From NCBI RefSeq assembly GCF_022570735.2, contig NZ_JANCNS010000003.1, forward strand, positions 558,001 to 622,000: 64,000 nt of DNA. Direction: 5' to 3'. The notes beneath the pieces were generated by a model. The model was not told the DNA's origin. It saw only the letters and a program-made list of their open reading frames with translations, and searched no databases. The stretch is from Christiangramia oceanisediminis. Lineage in GTDB: Bacteria; Bacteroidota; Bacteroidia; Flavobacteriales; Flavobacteriaceae. The position numbers and the translations under genes were made by a program. Positions 35,909 to 44,326 of this stretch are shown here, piece by piece. Numbering within the stretch: the first letter of the stretch is position 1; every line of letters starts with the position of its first letter.

Positions 35909-36445
35909 ATGAGCCAAACTGAAAAAAAAGAACCCTTTAAGAATCTGAGTTTTAAAGCCTCTGTGGCTAAAAAATTCATCAAGTTTAGTAAAGCGATATC
36001 AAAATCCAGGTCCGCTACCCTACTGCTTATGCTTGAGTTTTTTGAATACAATAATATTTCACCCTCAGAATCCCTTGGACCGCGAATGCAAACTCTTGAA
36101 TCTGCTATCACAAAGCGTATCAATGCACTGGTAGCCATCATTCGAGACATTGAAATCAACCAAACCCTACCAACCAAGGGAATGCTAGATGCCCTATTCG
36201 AAGGTATACCCAACCCTTCCACTAAAAAACTATCCATGTCTTTTGAAAAGGCATTTGAAAATTTGACTGTTCAAAGCCCACCTGAACAGAATCATCCCAA
36301 TAATACTGATCACCACGATATCAGGAAAGTTCTTGATAGAATGAAACTGGTCAAACCGCCTTTTGGTAGGCCTTACTGGAAAGTTTCTCTAACCAATTCA
36401 GAGATAGCACACCTCAAAAAAAAATACCATGTATATAACAATTAG
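35909..36445 (+). CDS. BfmA/BtgA-type mobilisation accessory protein
   Basis: 178 residues. The N-terminal part (NLSFKASVAKKFIKFSKAIS, KSRSATLLLMLEFFEYN) is a ribbon-helix-helix-like DNA-binding region. It is followed by a helical segment LGPRMQTLESAITKRINALV. This matches the accessory relaxosome proteins (BfmA/BtgA) encoded before MobB-type relaxases in Bacteroidota. It would bind oriT and help the relaxase nick. The relaxase ATG lies inside its last codons (17-bp overlap). Confidence 0.85.
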   Translation: MSQTEKKEPFKNLSFKASVAKKFIKFSKAISKSRSATLLLMLEFFEYNNISPSESLGPRMQTLESAITKRINALVAIIRDIEINQTLPTKGMLDALFEGIPNPSTKKLSMSFEKAFENLTVQSPPEQNHPNNTDHHDIRKVLDRMKLVKPPFGRPYWKVSLTNSEIAHLKKKYHVYNN

Positions 36446-37448
36446 CCCTCAAAAATTAGGCGATCAATATGCAACGAGCGTAGCTGATTTCGTCGACTAC
36501 CTGGAAAAAGAAAACACCGATCGTCTTCCAGAGCAACGGGAATTATTCTTTAACCAAACTAGTGATCATATCAGCTCGAAAGAAGTGATTAGAGAAATCG
36601 ATTCGAACACTGCAAAACTTAAAACAACCGAACCACGTTATTATTCCCTTACAATTAATCCGTCACAGCGCGAACTCCACCATATTCAAAATGATCCGGA
36701 CAAACTAAAATCTTATACAAGGGAAGTAATGAAGGATTACGCTGCAAGTTTTAACCGAAACTTTAACGGTAAACCCATCCAGGTATCCGACATTAAATAC
36801 TATGCGAAAATTGAGTATACCCGCACTTTTAAGAATACCGATAAAGAGGTACGAGAAAATGCCATCTATTCGAACCGAATCGCAAAACTTGAAAATGACC
36901 TTCGCAAACTTTCCAGGGGCGAAATAAAAGGCTCTGACCTGGATATTCAAAAGGAAATTAACCGGCTACAAAAGGAGGCTCCCCATAAAGTTAACGGACA
37001 ACTTATTGAAGCCGGCATCGGTAAACCTGGAGCCCAAACCCATATCCATTTAATCGTAAGCCGAAAAGATCAAACCAATTCCATAAGCCTTTCACCGGGT
37101 AGTAAATACCGTGCCTCTGAAGTTATATTCCAGGGTAAACATACCAAAAGAGGTTTTGACCGAGACTCCTTCTTCCAAAAGGCCGAAAGCCGATTTGATA
37201 AACAATTCCAGTTTCAACGTAATTATGTGGAAAAATATTCATCTCGTAAACTCCTGATCAACGCTCCCAAGCAGTACTATTCGGCAATCTTAAAATTACC
37301 TACCTCCGAACGTAAACTGGCGATGACTTTAATGAAATCAGCCCAATCCGTTATACCTGCCATTCCAAATACAAAATTGCGATTCGCTGTAAAACAGGTT
37401 CAGAAAGCTCTGGAACTAGGTATGCGATCAGGCTCAATTGGATATTAA
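36429..37448 (+). CDS. MobB-family relaxase (DUF5712-like)
   Basis: 339 residues. The start MYITISPQKLGDQYATSVAD, RYYSLTINPSQRELHHI, and the metal-binding GAQTHIHLIVSRKD (two His, about residues 203-208) identify the Bacteroidota MobB relaxase family. It would nick one strand at oriT and stay covalently bound through a tyrosine. The candidate is in the N-terminal region but I cannot assign it. It overlaps the accessory protein gene and lies 12 bp before the coupling protein gene, forming a mob operon. Confidence 0.87.
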   Translation: MYITISPQKLGDQYATSVADFVDYLEKENTDRLPEQRELFFNQTSDHISSKEVIREIDSNTAKLKTTEPRYYSLTINPSQRELHHIQNDPDKLKSYTREVMKDYAASFNRNFNGKPIQVSDIKYYAKIEYTRTFKNTDKEVRENAIYSNRIAKLENDLRKLSRGEIKGSDLDIQKEINRLQKEAPHKVNGQLIEAGIGKPGAQTHIHLIVSRKDQTNSISLSPGSKYRASEVIFQGKHTKRGFDRDSFFQKAESRFDKQFQFQRNYVEKYSSRKLLINAPKQYYSAILKLPTSERKLAMTLMKSAQSVIPAIPNTKLRFAVKQVQKALELGMRSGSIGY

Positions 37449-37460
37449 AAACACGACAAA

Positions 37461-39035
37461 ATGATTTTACCTCTTATTTTTTCCTATACACTCTCGGCAG
37501 CATTATTTTCTATACTACTGCGGTGGTCCAAATATGGCGTAATACAGGTTCTTCTTGTTTGCAGCCTGGTTTTCCTTCAACTCTTTTATCAAACCTATGA
37601 AAACTTATTACAGTCCATGATTATAACGCTACCACTGCTTTTAATTGCATTGATAACTTCAGTTCTAATAAAAAATAATTCTACTGTAGATATTCCGGGG
37701 AAATACAAAATCAAATTCTCCCTGGACTCAGGAAATTTGCAAATAAATAACCTAAGGAGAGGTGTATCCATTACCGGGGCCGCAGGTAGCGGAAAGACAG
37801 AAAGCGTGGTATATAACTTTATTCAACATTTTTTTAAACATGAATTCTGCGGAATCATTCACGACTATAAAAATTTTGAATTGACAGAACTCGCCTATCC
37901 CCTTTTTAAACATTCTAATCTGCCTTTTTACATTATTTCATTTGACCCTGTTTATCATCGCATTAATCCTATAGCGCCCGTTTGCCTACCCGACGAAGAA
38001 AGCGTTAACGAGGTTGCCAGGGTGCTGGTGGAAAACCTATTAGAACAAAAAGACCAGTATTCTTCGGGAAGTTCAAGATTTTTCAATGATGCCGTGGAAG
38101 GGATTCTTAGCGGAATGATCTGGAAACTCCGCACCTACCATCCAAAATATTGTACCCTTCCTCACCTAATAGCCCTTTACCAATTGATGACCGGCGATCA
38201 ACTAATCAGTTTCCTTAGTTCTGACTTAACCTCGCGAGCTATGGCCGATGCTTTTATTTCAGGTGTTGATTCCGAGCGACAAACAGCAGCAGTAAAAGGA
38301 ACCTTGGCCAATGCATTTAAGAAGATTTCAACGCGTAAAATTTTCTTTTGCCTTTCTGGAAATGATGTATCCCTGGATATTAATAATTCCGCTAATCCGT
38401 CTGTGGTATGTGTCGTAAATAATCCTAAACTTGAATCTGCCTACTCTCCTATTATTGCTACCATTATGCATTCTATCATCAAACAAATGAGTATCAGGAA
38501 CAGGCAAAGCTCCTTTGTTTTGATGGAAGAGGCTCCTACGATTCGACTCCTGAATATGCATCGAATACCGGCCACCTTAAGATCATACGATATTACTACA
38601 CTCTATATTATGCAGGATAAAATTCAAAACGATTTGCTCTATGGAGATAAAGCCAGTAAAGCTATTTTAAGTAACCTCTCCTACCAGTTCTTCGGAAAGG
38701 TTAACGATCCAACCACAGCCTCCTATTATGAACAATTCTTTGAACTGGTTAACAAAGATGTAATAAGTATTAGTAAAGGCCAGAATCTTAATTTTGATAC
38801 GCGAATCACAAAAACTAAAAAGGAGGTTTCGAAACTAAGAGCAGACCTATTTTTTAGATTACAACCAGGAGAGTTCGTAGCATATGCAGATGGAAAAGAA
38901 AGACTCGTGAAATTTCGAAAGCAGATATTAGATAGAGGTCTACCAGACAAATTTGTAAGTCATAGTAAAGAAGATATCGAAAGAAATTTTATTACAATTT
39001 ATGAAGAAGCAAAAAGAATTATTGATGAATTATAA
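37461..39035 (+). CDS. VirD4/TraG-like coupling ATPase
   Basis: 524 residues. Two or three N-terminal membrane helices (up to about residue 72) are followed by an ATPase with Walker A GAAGSGKTES and a DYKNFEL Walker-B-like segment. A FVLMEEAPTIRL block and a TLYIMQDKIQNDL sensor region complete it. It is shorter than the Bacteroides TraG/MobC coupling proteins. It would bring the relaxase-DNA complex to the mating channel encoded by the tra genes further right. It is the last gene of the mob operon, 124 bp before the amylase. Confidence 0.85.
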   Translation: MILPLIFSYTLSAALFSILLRWSKYGVIQVLLVCSLVFLQLFYQTYENLLQSMIITLPLLLIALITSVLIKNNSTVDIPGKYKIKFSLDSGNLQINNLRRGVSITGAAGSGKTESVVYNFIQHFFKHEFCGIIHDYKNFELTELAYPLFKHSNLPFYIISFDPVYHRINPIAPVCLPDEESVNEVARVLVENLLEQKDQYSSGSSRFFNDAVEGILSGMIWKLRTYHPKYCTLPHLIALYQLMTGDQLISFLSSDLTSRAMADAFISGVDSERQTAAVKGTLANAFKKISTRKIFFCLSGNDVSLDINNSANPSVVCVVNNPKLESAYSPIIATIMHSIIKQMSIRNRQSSFVLMEEAPTIRLLNMHRIPATLRSYDITTLYIMQDKIQNDLLYGDKASKAILSNLSYQFFGKVNDPTTASYYEQFFELVNKDVISISKGQNLNFDTRITKTKKEVSKLRADLFFRLQPGEFVAYADGKERLVKFRKQILDRGLPDKFVSHSKEDIERNFITIYEEAKRIIDEL

Positions 39036-39159
39036 AATTAGAGCCTAAAAAAACATGAAGTTATCAACACTAAAACGTTTTCGTTAAAAATATTCCTATT
39101 ATATAAACTTTAATACCAACATATTTTTATAGTTTGAATACAACCCTAAATCATAAAAT

Positions 39160-40536
39160 ATGAACAATTTAAAATTATTACTATTATCATGTTCACTAAC
39201 ATTCCTGGTTAGTTCATGTGAAAAACCCGACGTGGCAAACCCTACAAGTTACTCCAAACAATCCATTGATTCCAAAGAAAACCTAGTTCACTCCAATAAA
39301 GCATCTATTGGAAGTGGGGTCATGATGCAGGCTTTTTATTGGGATGTTCCTGCCGGAGGAAATTGGTGGGAAACAGTAACCTCAAAGATTGCATCCTGGA
39401 ATAATGTAGGAATTGATGCTATCTGGCTTCCTCCTGTCTCGAAAGCTCAGAACGGCCCCTTTTCCATGGGTTATGATCCATTTGATTATTATGACTTTGG
39501 AGAGTACGATCAAATGGGATCTACCGAAACTCGGTTTGGATCAAGAACGGAACTAGAATCTCTAATTTCAACAGCCCATAATAATAATATAAGTGTTATA
39601 GCGGATATTGTAATAAACCATAATAGTGGTGGAGATCTTGAAAGTAATCCATACAGTGGTACCGAAACCTATACAGATTACAACCCGGCTTCAGGCATGT
39701 TCTTTAGATCAGCAACTGATTTTCATCCAAATGACTACCACAGTAATGATTCAGGTGTTTTTGGAGGCTTTGCTGATTTATGTCATGACAAACAATATGT
39801 ACAGGATTGGTTGTGGAACAAAACCAACTCCGTAGCTAAATATTATAAAAACACTATGGGGTTTGATGGCTGGAGATTTGATTATGTAAAAGGATTCTCA
39901 CCAGGTGTAGTAAATGCTTGGACCAACGAAGTTGGTGGCTTTGCCGTCGGTGAATATTGGGACGGTAATGCAGCTACCTTAGAATGGTGGGTAGATCAAT
40001 CCGGCGCCTCAGCATTTGACTTCGCTTGTTATTATAGAATGAGAGATGCCTTTGAAGGAAATGACCTATCAAAACTCCAAGACGATATGCTCTGGAAAAG
40101 AAGACCAATGAAGGCAGTTACATTCGTAGCAAATCATGATACAGACGAAATATATAATGGGAAAATGCTTGCCTATGCATATATTTTAACTCACGAGGGA
40201 TACCCGACGATATTCTATCAGGACTATGAAGAATGGTTGGACAAAGATAAACTCAATAACCTAATCTGGATCCATAATAATAAAGCAGGAGGAAGCACCG
40301 ATATTCAATTCGCTGATCAGGATGAATATATAGCTCGCAGGAATGGTGCACCAGGATTAGTTATTTATCTTAATAATAGTAACTCGAGAAAAGAACGCTG
40401 GGTATCTACCAATTGGAACTCCCAGAGAATTAAGGATTTTACTGGAAACTCCGGATGGGAGCCTGTCACCCAAAGTGACGGATGGGTAAAAATAGAGGTT
40501 CCTCCGAACAGCTATTCAATCTGGTCGCTGAAGTAA
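39160..40536 (+). CDS. GH13 alpha-amylase lipoprotein
   Basis: 458 residues with a lipobox at C20 (LVSSCEK). The (beta/alpha)8 barrel has conserved regions: IADIVINH (region I), WRFDYVKG with nucleophile D241, VGEYW with acid/base E265, and VANHDTD with stabiliser D327. A C-terminal beta domain ends the protein. It hydrolyses alpha-1,4-glucans at the cell surface or in the periplasm. It lies between the mob operon and the convergent tra operon, without sus neighbours, so it looks like cargo of the element. Confidence 0.95.
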   Translation: MNNLKLLLLSCSLTFLVSSCEKPDVANPTSYSKQSIDSKENLVHSNKASIGSGVMMQAFYWDVPAGGNWWETVTSKIASWNNVGIDAIWLPPVSKAQNGPFSMGYDPFDYYDFGEYDQMGSTETRFGSRTELESLISTAHNNNISVIADIVINHNSGGDLESNPYSGTETYTDYNPASGMFFRSATDFHPNDYHSNDSGVFGGFADLCHDKQYVQDWLWNKTNSVAKYYKNTMGFDGWRFDYVKGFSPGVVNAWTNEVGGFAVGEYWDGNAATLEWWVDQSGASAFDFACYYRMRDAFEGNDLSKLQDDMLWKRRPMKAVTFVANHDTDEIYNGKMLAYAYILTHEGYPTIFYQDYEEWLDKDKLNNLIWIHNNKAGGSTDIQFADQDEYIARRNGAPGLVIYLNNSNSRKERWVSTNWNSQRIKDFTGNSGWEPVTQSDGWVKIEVPPNSYSIWSLK

Positions 40537-40540
40537 ATAT

Positions 40541-40572
40541 TACAAGTGTACTCTTTCTAGAGTACACTTGTA
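40541..40572. terminator. strong bidirectional terminator between amylase and tra operon
   Basis: A perfect 14-bp stem TACAAGTGTACTCT / AGAGTACACTTGTA with a TTCT loop, 5 bp after the amylase stop and 32 bp before the traN end. It serves both convergent transcription units. Confidence 0.88.
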
Positions 40573-40603
40573 TTTTGATCTGTACGCGGTTAACAATTAG
40601 ATC

Positions 40604-41410
40604 CTATATTTTCTTTATTAATAAATCTATATGGCGTCCACCATTCTTCTCGTTGAGAAATAATTTAAGCGTTTCATGATCGCCTAAGGTGACCTTCGGA
40701 TATACCATCACAAAACGAGCATTTTTACCACTTCGGACCACTACAGGAAAACCCTTTCGATGCAGGTTTTGAATTTCCAACTCCTGGTATGAACTCTTAC
40801 GGCGGTTTAATCCATGAATCTTAGTCAAATTCAAAGTATTAATTCTAAAATCAATATTGGATCGATTCTGAATATTCAATACCATATAGACTTTTTCTTG
40901 GAAATAATATAAACCCTGAACTTCCAACTTAATCTTATCCTTGCTCTTTAAAGCTATCCTATGTGGATTCCGATTAAGATAATAGGTGGAGAGTTTCTCC
41001 ATAAAAGTAGAATTGGAGATCCCTTTTGAAAAGATTTTCACTTTGTTTTCCTCGTCACCGTTTTTGATCGTCTGAATTGAGTTAATCCTGAATACAGGAT
41101 CAATGAAATGAACAAATTGAGTTAGAGTATCCTTATATTTTAGAATATAATGATAGAGTCCCCCATCGGTGGTTCTAACCAATAAATTACTATCTTTTCC
41201 CGGCCTCCCCTGCAGCAGTCCCAAACTATCTTCCGCAGTTTGATTATAACTAAAAACAAAATCTTCAGACCCTGTTACCGCCTGGGCGATAGGAGTATCC
41301 ATTACAATAGCTACATTTTGAAAATCATTGCAATAAATTACATCAGGCGATTTTTGAGCTATAACAACATTAGCTATTATTCCTAAAACAAAACTGGTAA
41401 TTGATTTCAT
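40604..41410 (-). CDS. traN: conjugative transfer protein TraN
   Basis: A 268-residue DUF4138-type protein with a signal peptide, secreted to the periplasm or outer membrane. The core includes DVIYCNDFQNVAIVMDTPIA and YLNRNPHRIALKSKDKIKLE. The C-terminal beta-rich block LTKIHGLNRRKSSYQELEIQ is typical of CTnDOT-family TraN. It is a component of the mating-pore outer complex. It overlaps traM by 4 bp, in the conserved M-N order. Confidence 0.88.
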   Translation of the reverse strand: MKSITSFVLGIIANVVIAQKSPDVIYCNDFQNVAIVMDTPIAQAVTGSEDFVFSYNQTAEDSLGLLQGRPGKDSNLLVRTTDGGLYHYILKYKDTLTQFVHFIDPVFRINSIQTIKNGDEENKVKIFSKGISNSTFMEKLSTYYLNRNPHRIALKSKDKIKLEVQGLYYFQEKVYMVLNIQNRSNIDFRINTLNLTKIHGLNRRKSSYQELEIQNLHRKGFPVVVRSGKNARFVMVYPKVTLGDHETLKLFLNEKNGGRHIDLLIKKI

Positions 41411-42309
41411 AATACTGGTTTTAATAAAAGTTGATACTGATGCAGGACCTTAACCTTAGTACTGCGATTATTCCTTTGAAAAATGCCTTTTAACCCACTT
41501 ACCTGCGGTAAGCCCGAAATATTTATATCCTGGATAACATCATCAATTAACTCCGTAGCAGCCTGGCTTCGGAAACTATTCTCGATATAAATCCCCTCCT
41601 GACCATCTGAAATATCAAATGCTTTCATCGAAATAGCTTTATTACCAACCTGGCGAACATTTAATAACAACCGATTTGGCTGAAAACTGCAGAAGGCATA
41701 AAAAACCGAGTTTTCCCTCAAGGTATCACCCTCAATAACAAATGGTTCAACTAGCCTTAATTTTAAGCGATGATCCTTTGAAACTACCTGGTCACCAATC
41801 ACTTCTGCTTTAATTGGTTTGCCCATTTGAAAACCTTTTGATTCTTCCTTTTGGGGCTGGAGAAAGAATATTCCATGACCCTGACCAATCGGTTTTAGCG
41901 ACTTAGGCTGGTCGAGTTCGATTACAGGATTAGAAAGCAATGACCGATCCCTTGACTCCTCCTGCTCATACTTGTAATCTTCTATATCAGGTCCGGATTT
42001 CAGAATACTATCCATTAAAGCGATCTTCTGTTTTTCTCGTAAATAAGGATCGTACTCCCCCGATTTGTTTATAAGGTCTTCGTCATACAAACCCGGGGTA
42101 GTTACCGGCCTTTTTCCCGATAACTTATCGACCGCCTCTAAACGGGTATCATATTGCTTTTTTTCATCACTTAATTCAGGAACCTCTGGCTCCTTTATTT
42201 CTGGAACTTCTGCGTCCTCTTGCCTGATCATGAACCCGTAAATGATAATAAAAGCAATAATAACCGCAAGCATTGCAATAACTAGTAGTTTTCGTTTATC
42301 TGGTTTCAT
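41407..42309 (-). CDS. traM: conjugative transfer protein TraM
   Basis: 300 residues. A short N terminus and one membrane helix (MLAVIIAFIIIYGFMI, about 14-29) precede a proline/glutamate-rich linker (VPEIKEPEVPELSDEKKQYD). A periplasmic C-terminal domain follows, with KPIKAEVIGDQVVSKDHRLK and FRSQAATELIDDVIQDIN. This VirB10-like architecture is that of Bacteroidota TraM. It overlaps traK by 14 bp and traN by 4 bp. Confidence 0.9.
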   Translation of the reverse strand: MKPDKRKLLVIAMLAVIIAFIIIYGFMIRQEDAEVPEIKEPEVPELSDEKKQYDTRLEAVDKLSGKRPVTTPGLYDEDLINKSGEYDPYLREKQKIALMDSILKSGPDIEDYKYEQEESRDRSLLSNPVIELDQPKSLKPIGQGHGIFFLQPQKEESKGFQMGKPIKAEVIGDQVVSKDHRLKLRLVEPFVIEGDTLRENSVFYAFCSFQPNRLLLNVRQVGNKAISMKAFDISDGQEGIYIENSFRSQAATELIDDVIQDINISGLPQVSGLKGIFQRNNRSTKVKVLHQYQLLLKPVL

Positions 42310-42913
42310 CTGCCAATTTTTTTAAACTGTTTTCGAAATAATTAGTAATAAGAAGACCGTGAGGGTTCCTAGGGAATTGCCTATCGACCTTTAGTAGATT
42401 TCCGGAAGTCGTAAGCCGGTAAGTATCAATCGTACTTCCCCGATTTACCTGGAAGTCGATTACCGAAGTAAAGGAATAGGGTGCATTAGAAAGATCTAAT
42501 TCCGTTTCAATACTTTGGATTTGCTGAACCAGGGAATACTGTAAAAGCCGGTTGTAGACCCCATCCGATTTCTTTTGACGATAAATGTCATCCACGCTTT
42601 GATTTCCGAGCCAAAGTGCTTTCTCCAGGTTTGATTTATAATTACTGGTGTTTAGGTCATAAAAGTACCGGTAGAATTGTGCAAGGTGAGCCTTAGCTTC
42701 AACTTCTAGATTCTCATTTTCTTCAACTAGTTCCAATGGGATTACCATTCCCTCTTGGCTTACCACAAAGGCCTTACCCAGTAGATCCTCTTGAATTTTC
42801 CTTACCTGGAATAAAGAAACTAAACTACTGCCGAAGGCAATGATGATCACAGTGACCACAATAAATCGGTTCAACCGAAGCACTTTATAAATATGTAAAT
42901 AGGGGCTTTTCAT
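42296..42913 (-). CDS. traK: conjugative transfer protein TraK
   Basis: 205 residues. One N-terminal membrane helix (about 15-36) leads into a periplasmic VirB8-like domain. The helix-rich LVEENENLEVEAKAHLAQFY then RYFYDLNTSNYKSNLEKALW is characteristic of TraK. A late NPHGLLITNYFE precedes the end. It scaffolds the inner-membrane complex. It lies 15 bp after traJ and overlaps traM. Confidence 0.9.
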   Translation of the reverse strand: MKSPYLHIYKVLRLNRFIVVTVIIIAFGSSLVSLFQVRKIQEDLLGKAFVVSQEGMVIPLELVEENENLEVEAKAHLAQFYRYFYDLNTSNYKSNLEKALWLGNQSVDDIYRQKKSDGVYNRLLQYSLVQQIQSIETELDLSNAPYSFTSVIDFQVNRGSTIDTYRLTTSGNLLKVDRQFPRNPHGLLITNYFENSLKKLADETR

Positions 42914-42928
42914 AGGCGTATAGTTTTA

Positions 42929-43753
42929 TTAAGTAGTGAAGATTCGAAATGTGAATGCGATGGCTTGTTTATATAGCTTAAATTTTAATAGAACCATAAA
43001 TCCAATGGAGCCCAGTTGGATAACCGGGGCTAAAACACTACCATCTATAGAATTACCAACCAGGTTCGGCCAGAAATCGGTGTTGATTGCATTATATAAT
43101 TGATTGATAAAGATATTGACCAGGAAAAAAGCTGGAACAATCATATAAACTGCTGCATATAACTTGAAGAATCTATAGGCCAGCTCCCGAAATTTCTCAA
43201 ATACGGAAAGACTAATAACCAGCGGAAATAGTAATTGCATTAAACCGAGAAGAAAGAAGCGCTCTGCAAGAAATAAAGGGTAAATAAATAGATCCATGAT
43301 CCATAAAAAAATACCCAGGATGAATGCTATGACCTTCATCGGGTAAAAAGGAGTGACCAGGTATTCATATAGCATAGCCAGTGCTTTACTACCTGCTTCT
43401 ACCAATCCCATATCACGTTCAATTTCTACATCCTGTAATTGCAAGGGCACTAGAGCTGGAGCCGTATCACGAAATCTTGATTCTACCCCAACTAGTATTC
43501 CATCAAAAACGCTTAGAATCTCTGAAGAAAAAATAACCAACAGGACAATTACCAGGTTTCTGATAAGATCAGCCGGGTTTAATCCCCAGGTATAACCATC
43601 ACTGGCCACAGCACCTTCATGGTACTTCTTGATGATATTGATTAGAAATAATAATACTGCCAGCGCTTTTATGCCTGTAATGGTATACTGGGACAGATCA
43701 GTTTGTTTGATCGTAGTAAACACGGCATCGATATATACCAGGCCTAGATCCAT
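42929..43753 (-). CDS. traJ: conjugative transfer protein TraJ
   Basis: 274 residues and about six hydrophobic helices, a VirB6-like polytopic protein. TWGLNPADLIRNLVIVLLVI and PFYPMKVIAFILGIFLWIMD, then FPLVISLSVFEKFRELAYRF, match the TraJ family of Bacteroidota conjugative elements. It is shorter than CTnDOT TraJ, though no frameshift is seen. It lies between traI (3-bp gap) and traK. Confidence 0.87.
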   Translation of the reverse strand: MDLGLVYIDAVFTTIKQTDLSQYTITGIKALAVLLFLINIIKKYHEGAVASDGYTWGLNPADLIRNLVIVLLVIFSSEILSVFDGILVGVESRFRDTAPALVPLQLQDVEIERDMGLVEAGSKALAMLYEYLVTPFYPMKVIAFILGIFLWIMDLFIYPLFLAERFFLLGLMQLLFPLVISLSVFEKFRELAYRFFKLYAAVYMIVPAFFLVNIFINQLYNAINTDFWPNLVGNSIDGSVLAPVIQLGSIGFMVLLKFKLYKQAIAFTFRIFTT

Positions 43754-43756
43754 AAC

Positions 43757-44326
43757 CTAGTAATTAGATACCCGGTTATTAATACTTTCCTTGATTTCCC
43801 TAAACTCTATGATTGCTCGATACCGACGCTTTTTTAGTTCTATCTCATGAATCATTTCACGTGAACGTAATCGCTGCGCTTCTAAAATGGCTAATCGTTC
43901 CGCATCAGTCATGTTCAGGAAATTACTGGTAAGCAAATCCCTCGAAAATTCAAGGTCTAATAAGGCATTACCAATTAAACTATTGAATGACTCGCTAATT
44001 TGGTCTACCTCATCTGCCCTGATATACGGTGAATTCAGAATTTCTCGTAAGTCCTGTTGAACGGTCTCATATAAGCGCTGGTTATTATCAATTATCTCCC
44101 GTACAACCTGCAATTGTTTTACAATGTTACTCACCTGTTCAATTCTCTCTTTTTGCTCTTTGAGGAATTTTACAGTCTTAAAAAGTTCGGAAGTCTGCTT
44201 GGTCGATTCAATTAACGACTGGGCAAGGGCTAGAAAATTCGTGTTATCATAAACCGGCATGCCCTGGGCACTGGACTTACCTGAATAGATCGTAAGTAGA
44301 ATGAATAATAAGATAATTTTTTTCAT
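43757..44326 (-). CDS. traI: conjugative transfer protein TraI (VirB5-like)
   Basis: A 189-residue secreted helical protein: signal peptide (MKKIILLFILLTIYSGKSSA), then FLALAQSLIESTKQTSELFK and a long coiled-coil (VKFLKEQKERIEQVSNIVKQ). This matches the DUF4141-like TraI of CTnDOT-type systems. It would be a pilus or tip component. Its ATG overlaps the traG stop by 4 bp. Confidence 0.78.
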   Translation of the reverse strand: MKKIILLFILLTIYSGKSSAQGMPVYDNTNFLALAQSLIESTKQTSELFKTVKFLKEQKERIEQVSNIVKQLQVVREIIDNNQRLYETVQQDLREILNSPYIRADEVDQISESFNSLIGNALLDLEFSRDLLTSNFLNMTDAERLAILEAQRLRSREMIHEIELKKRRYRAIIEFREIKESINNRVSNY

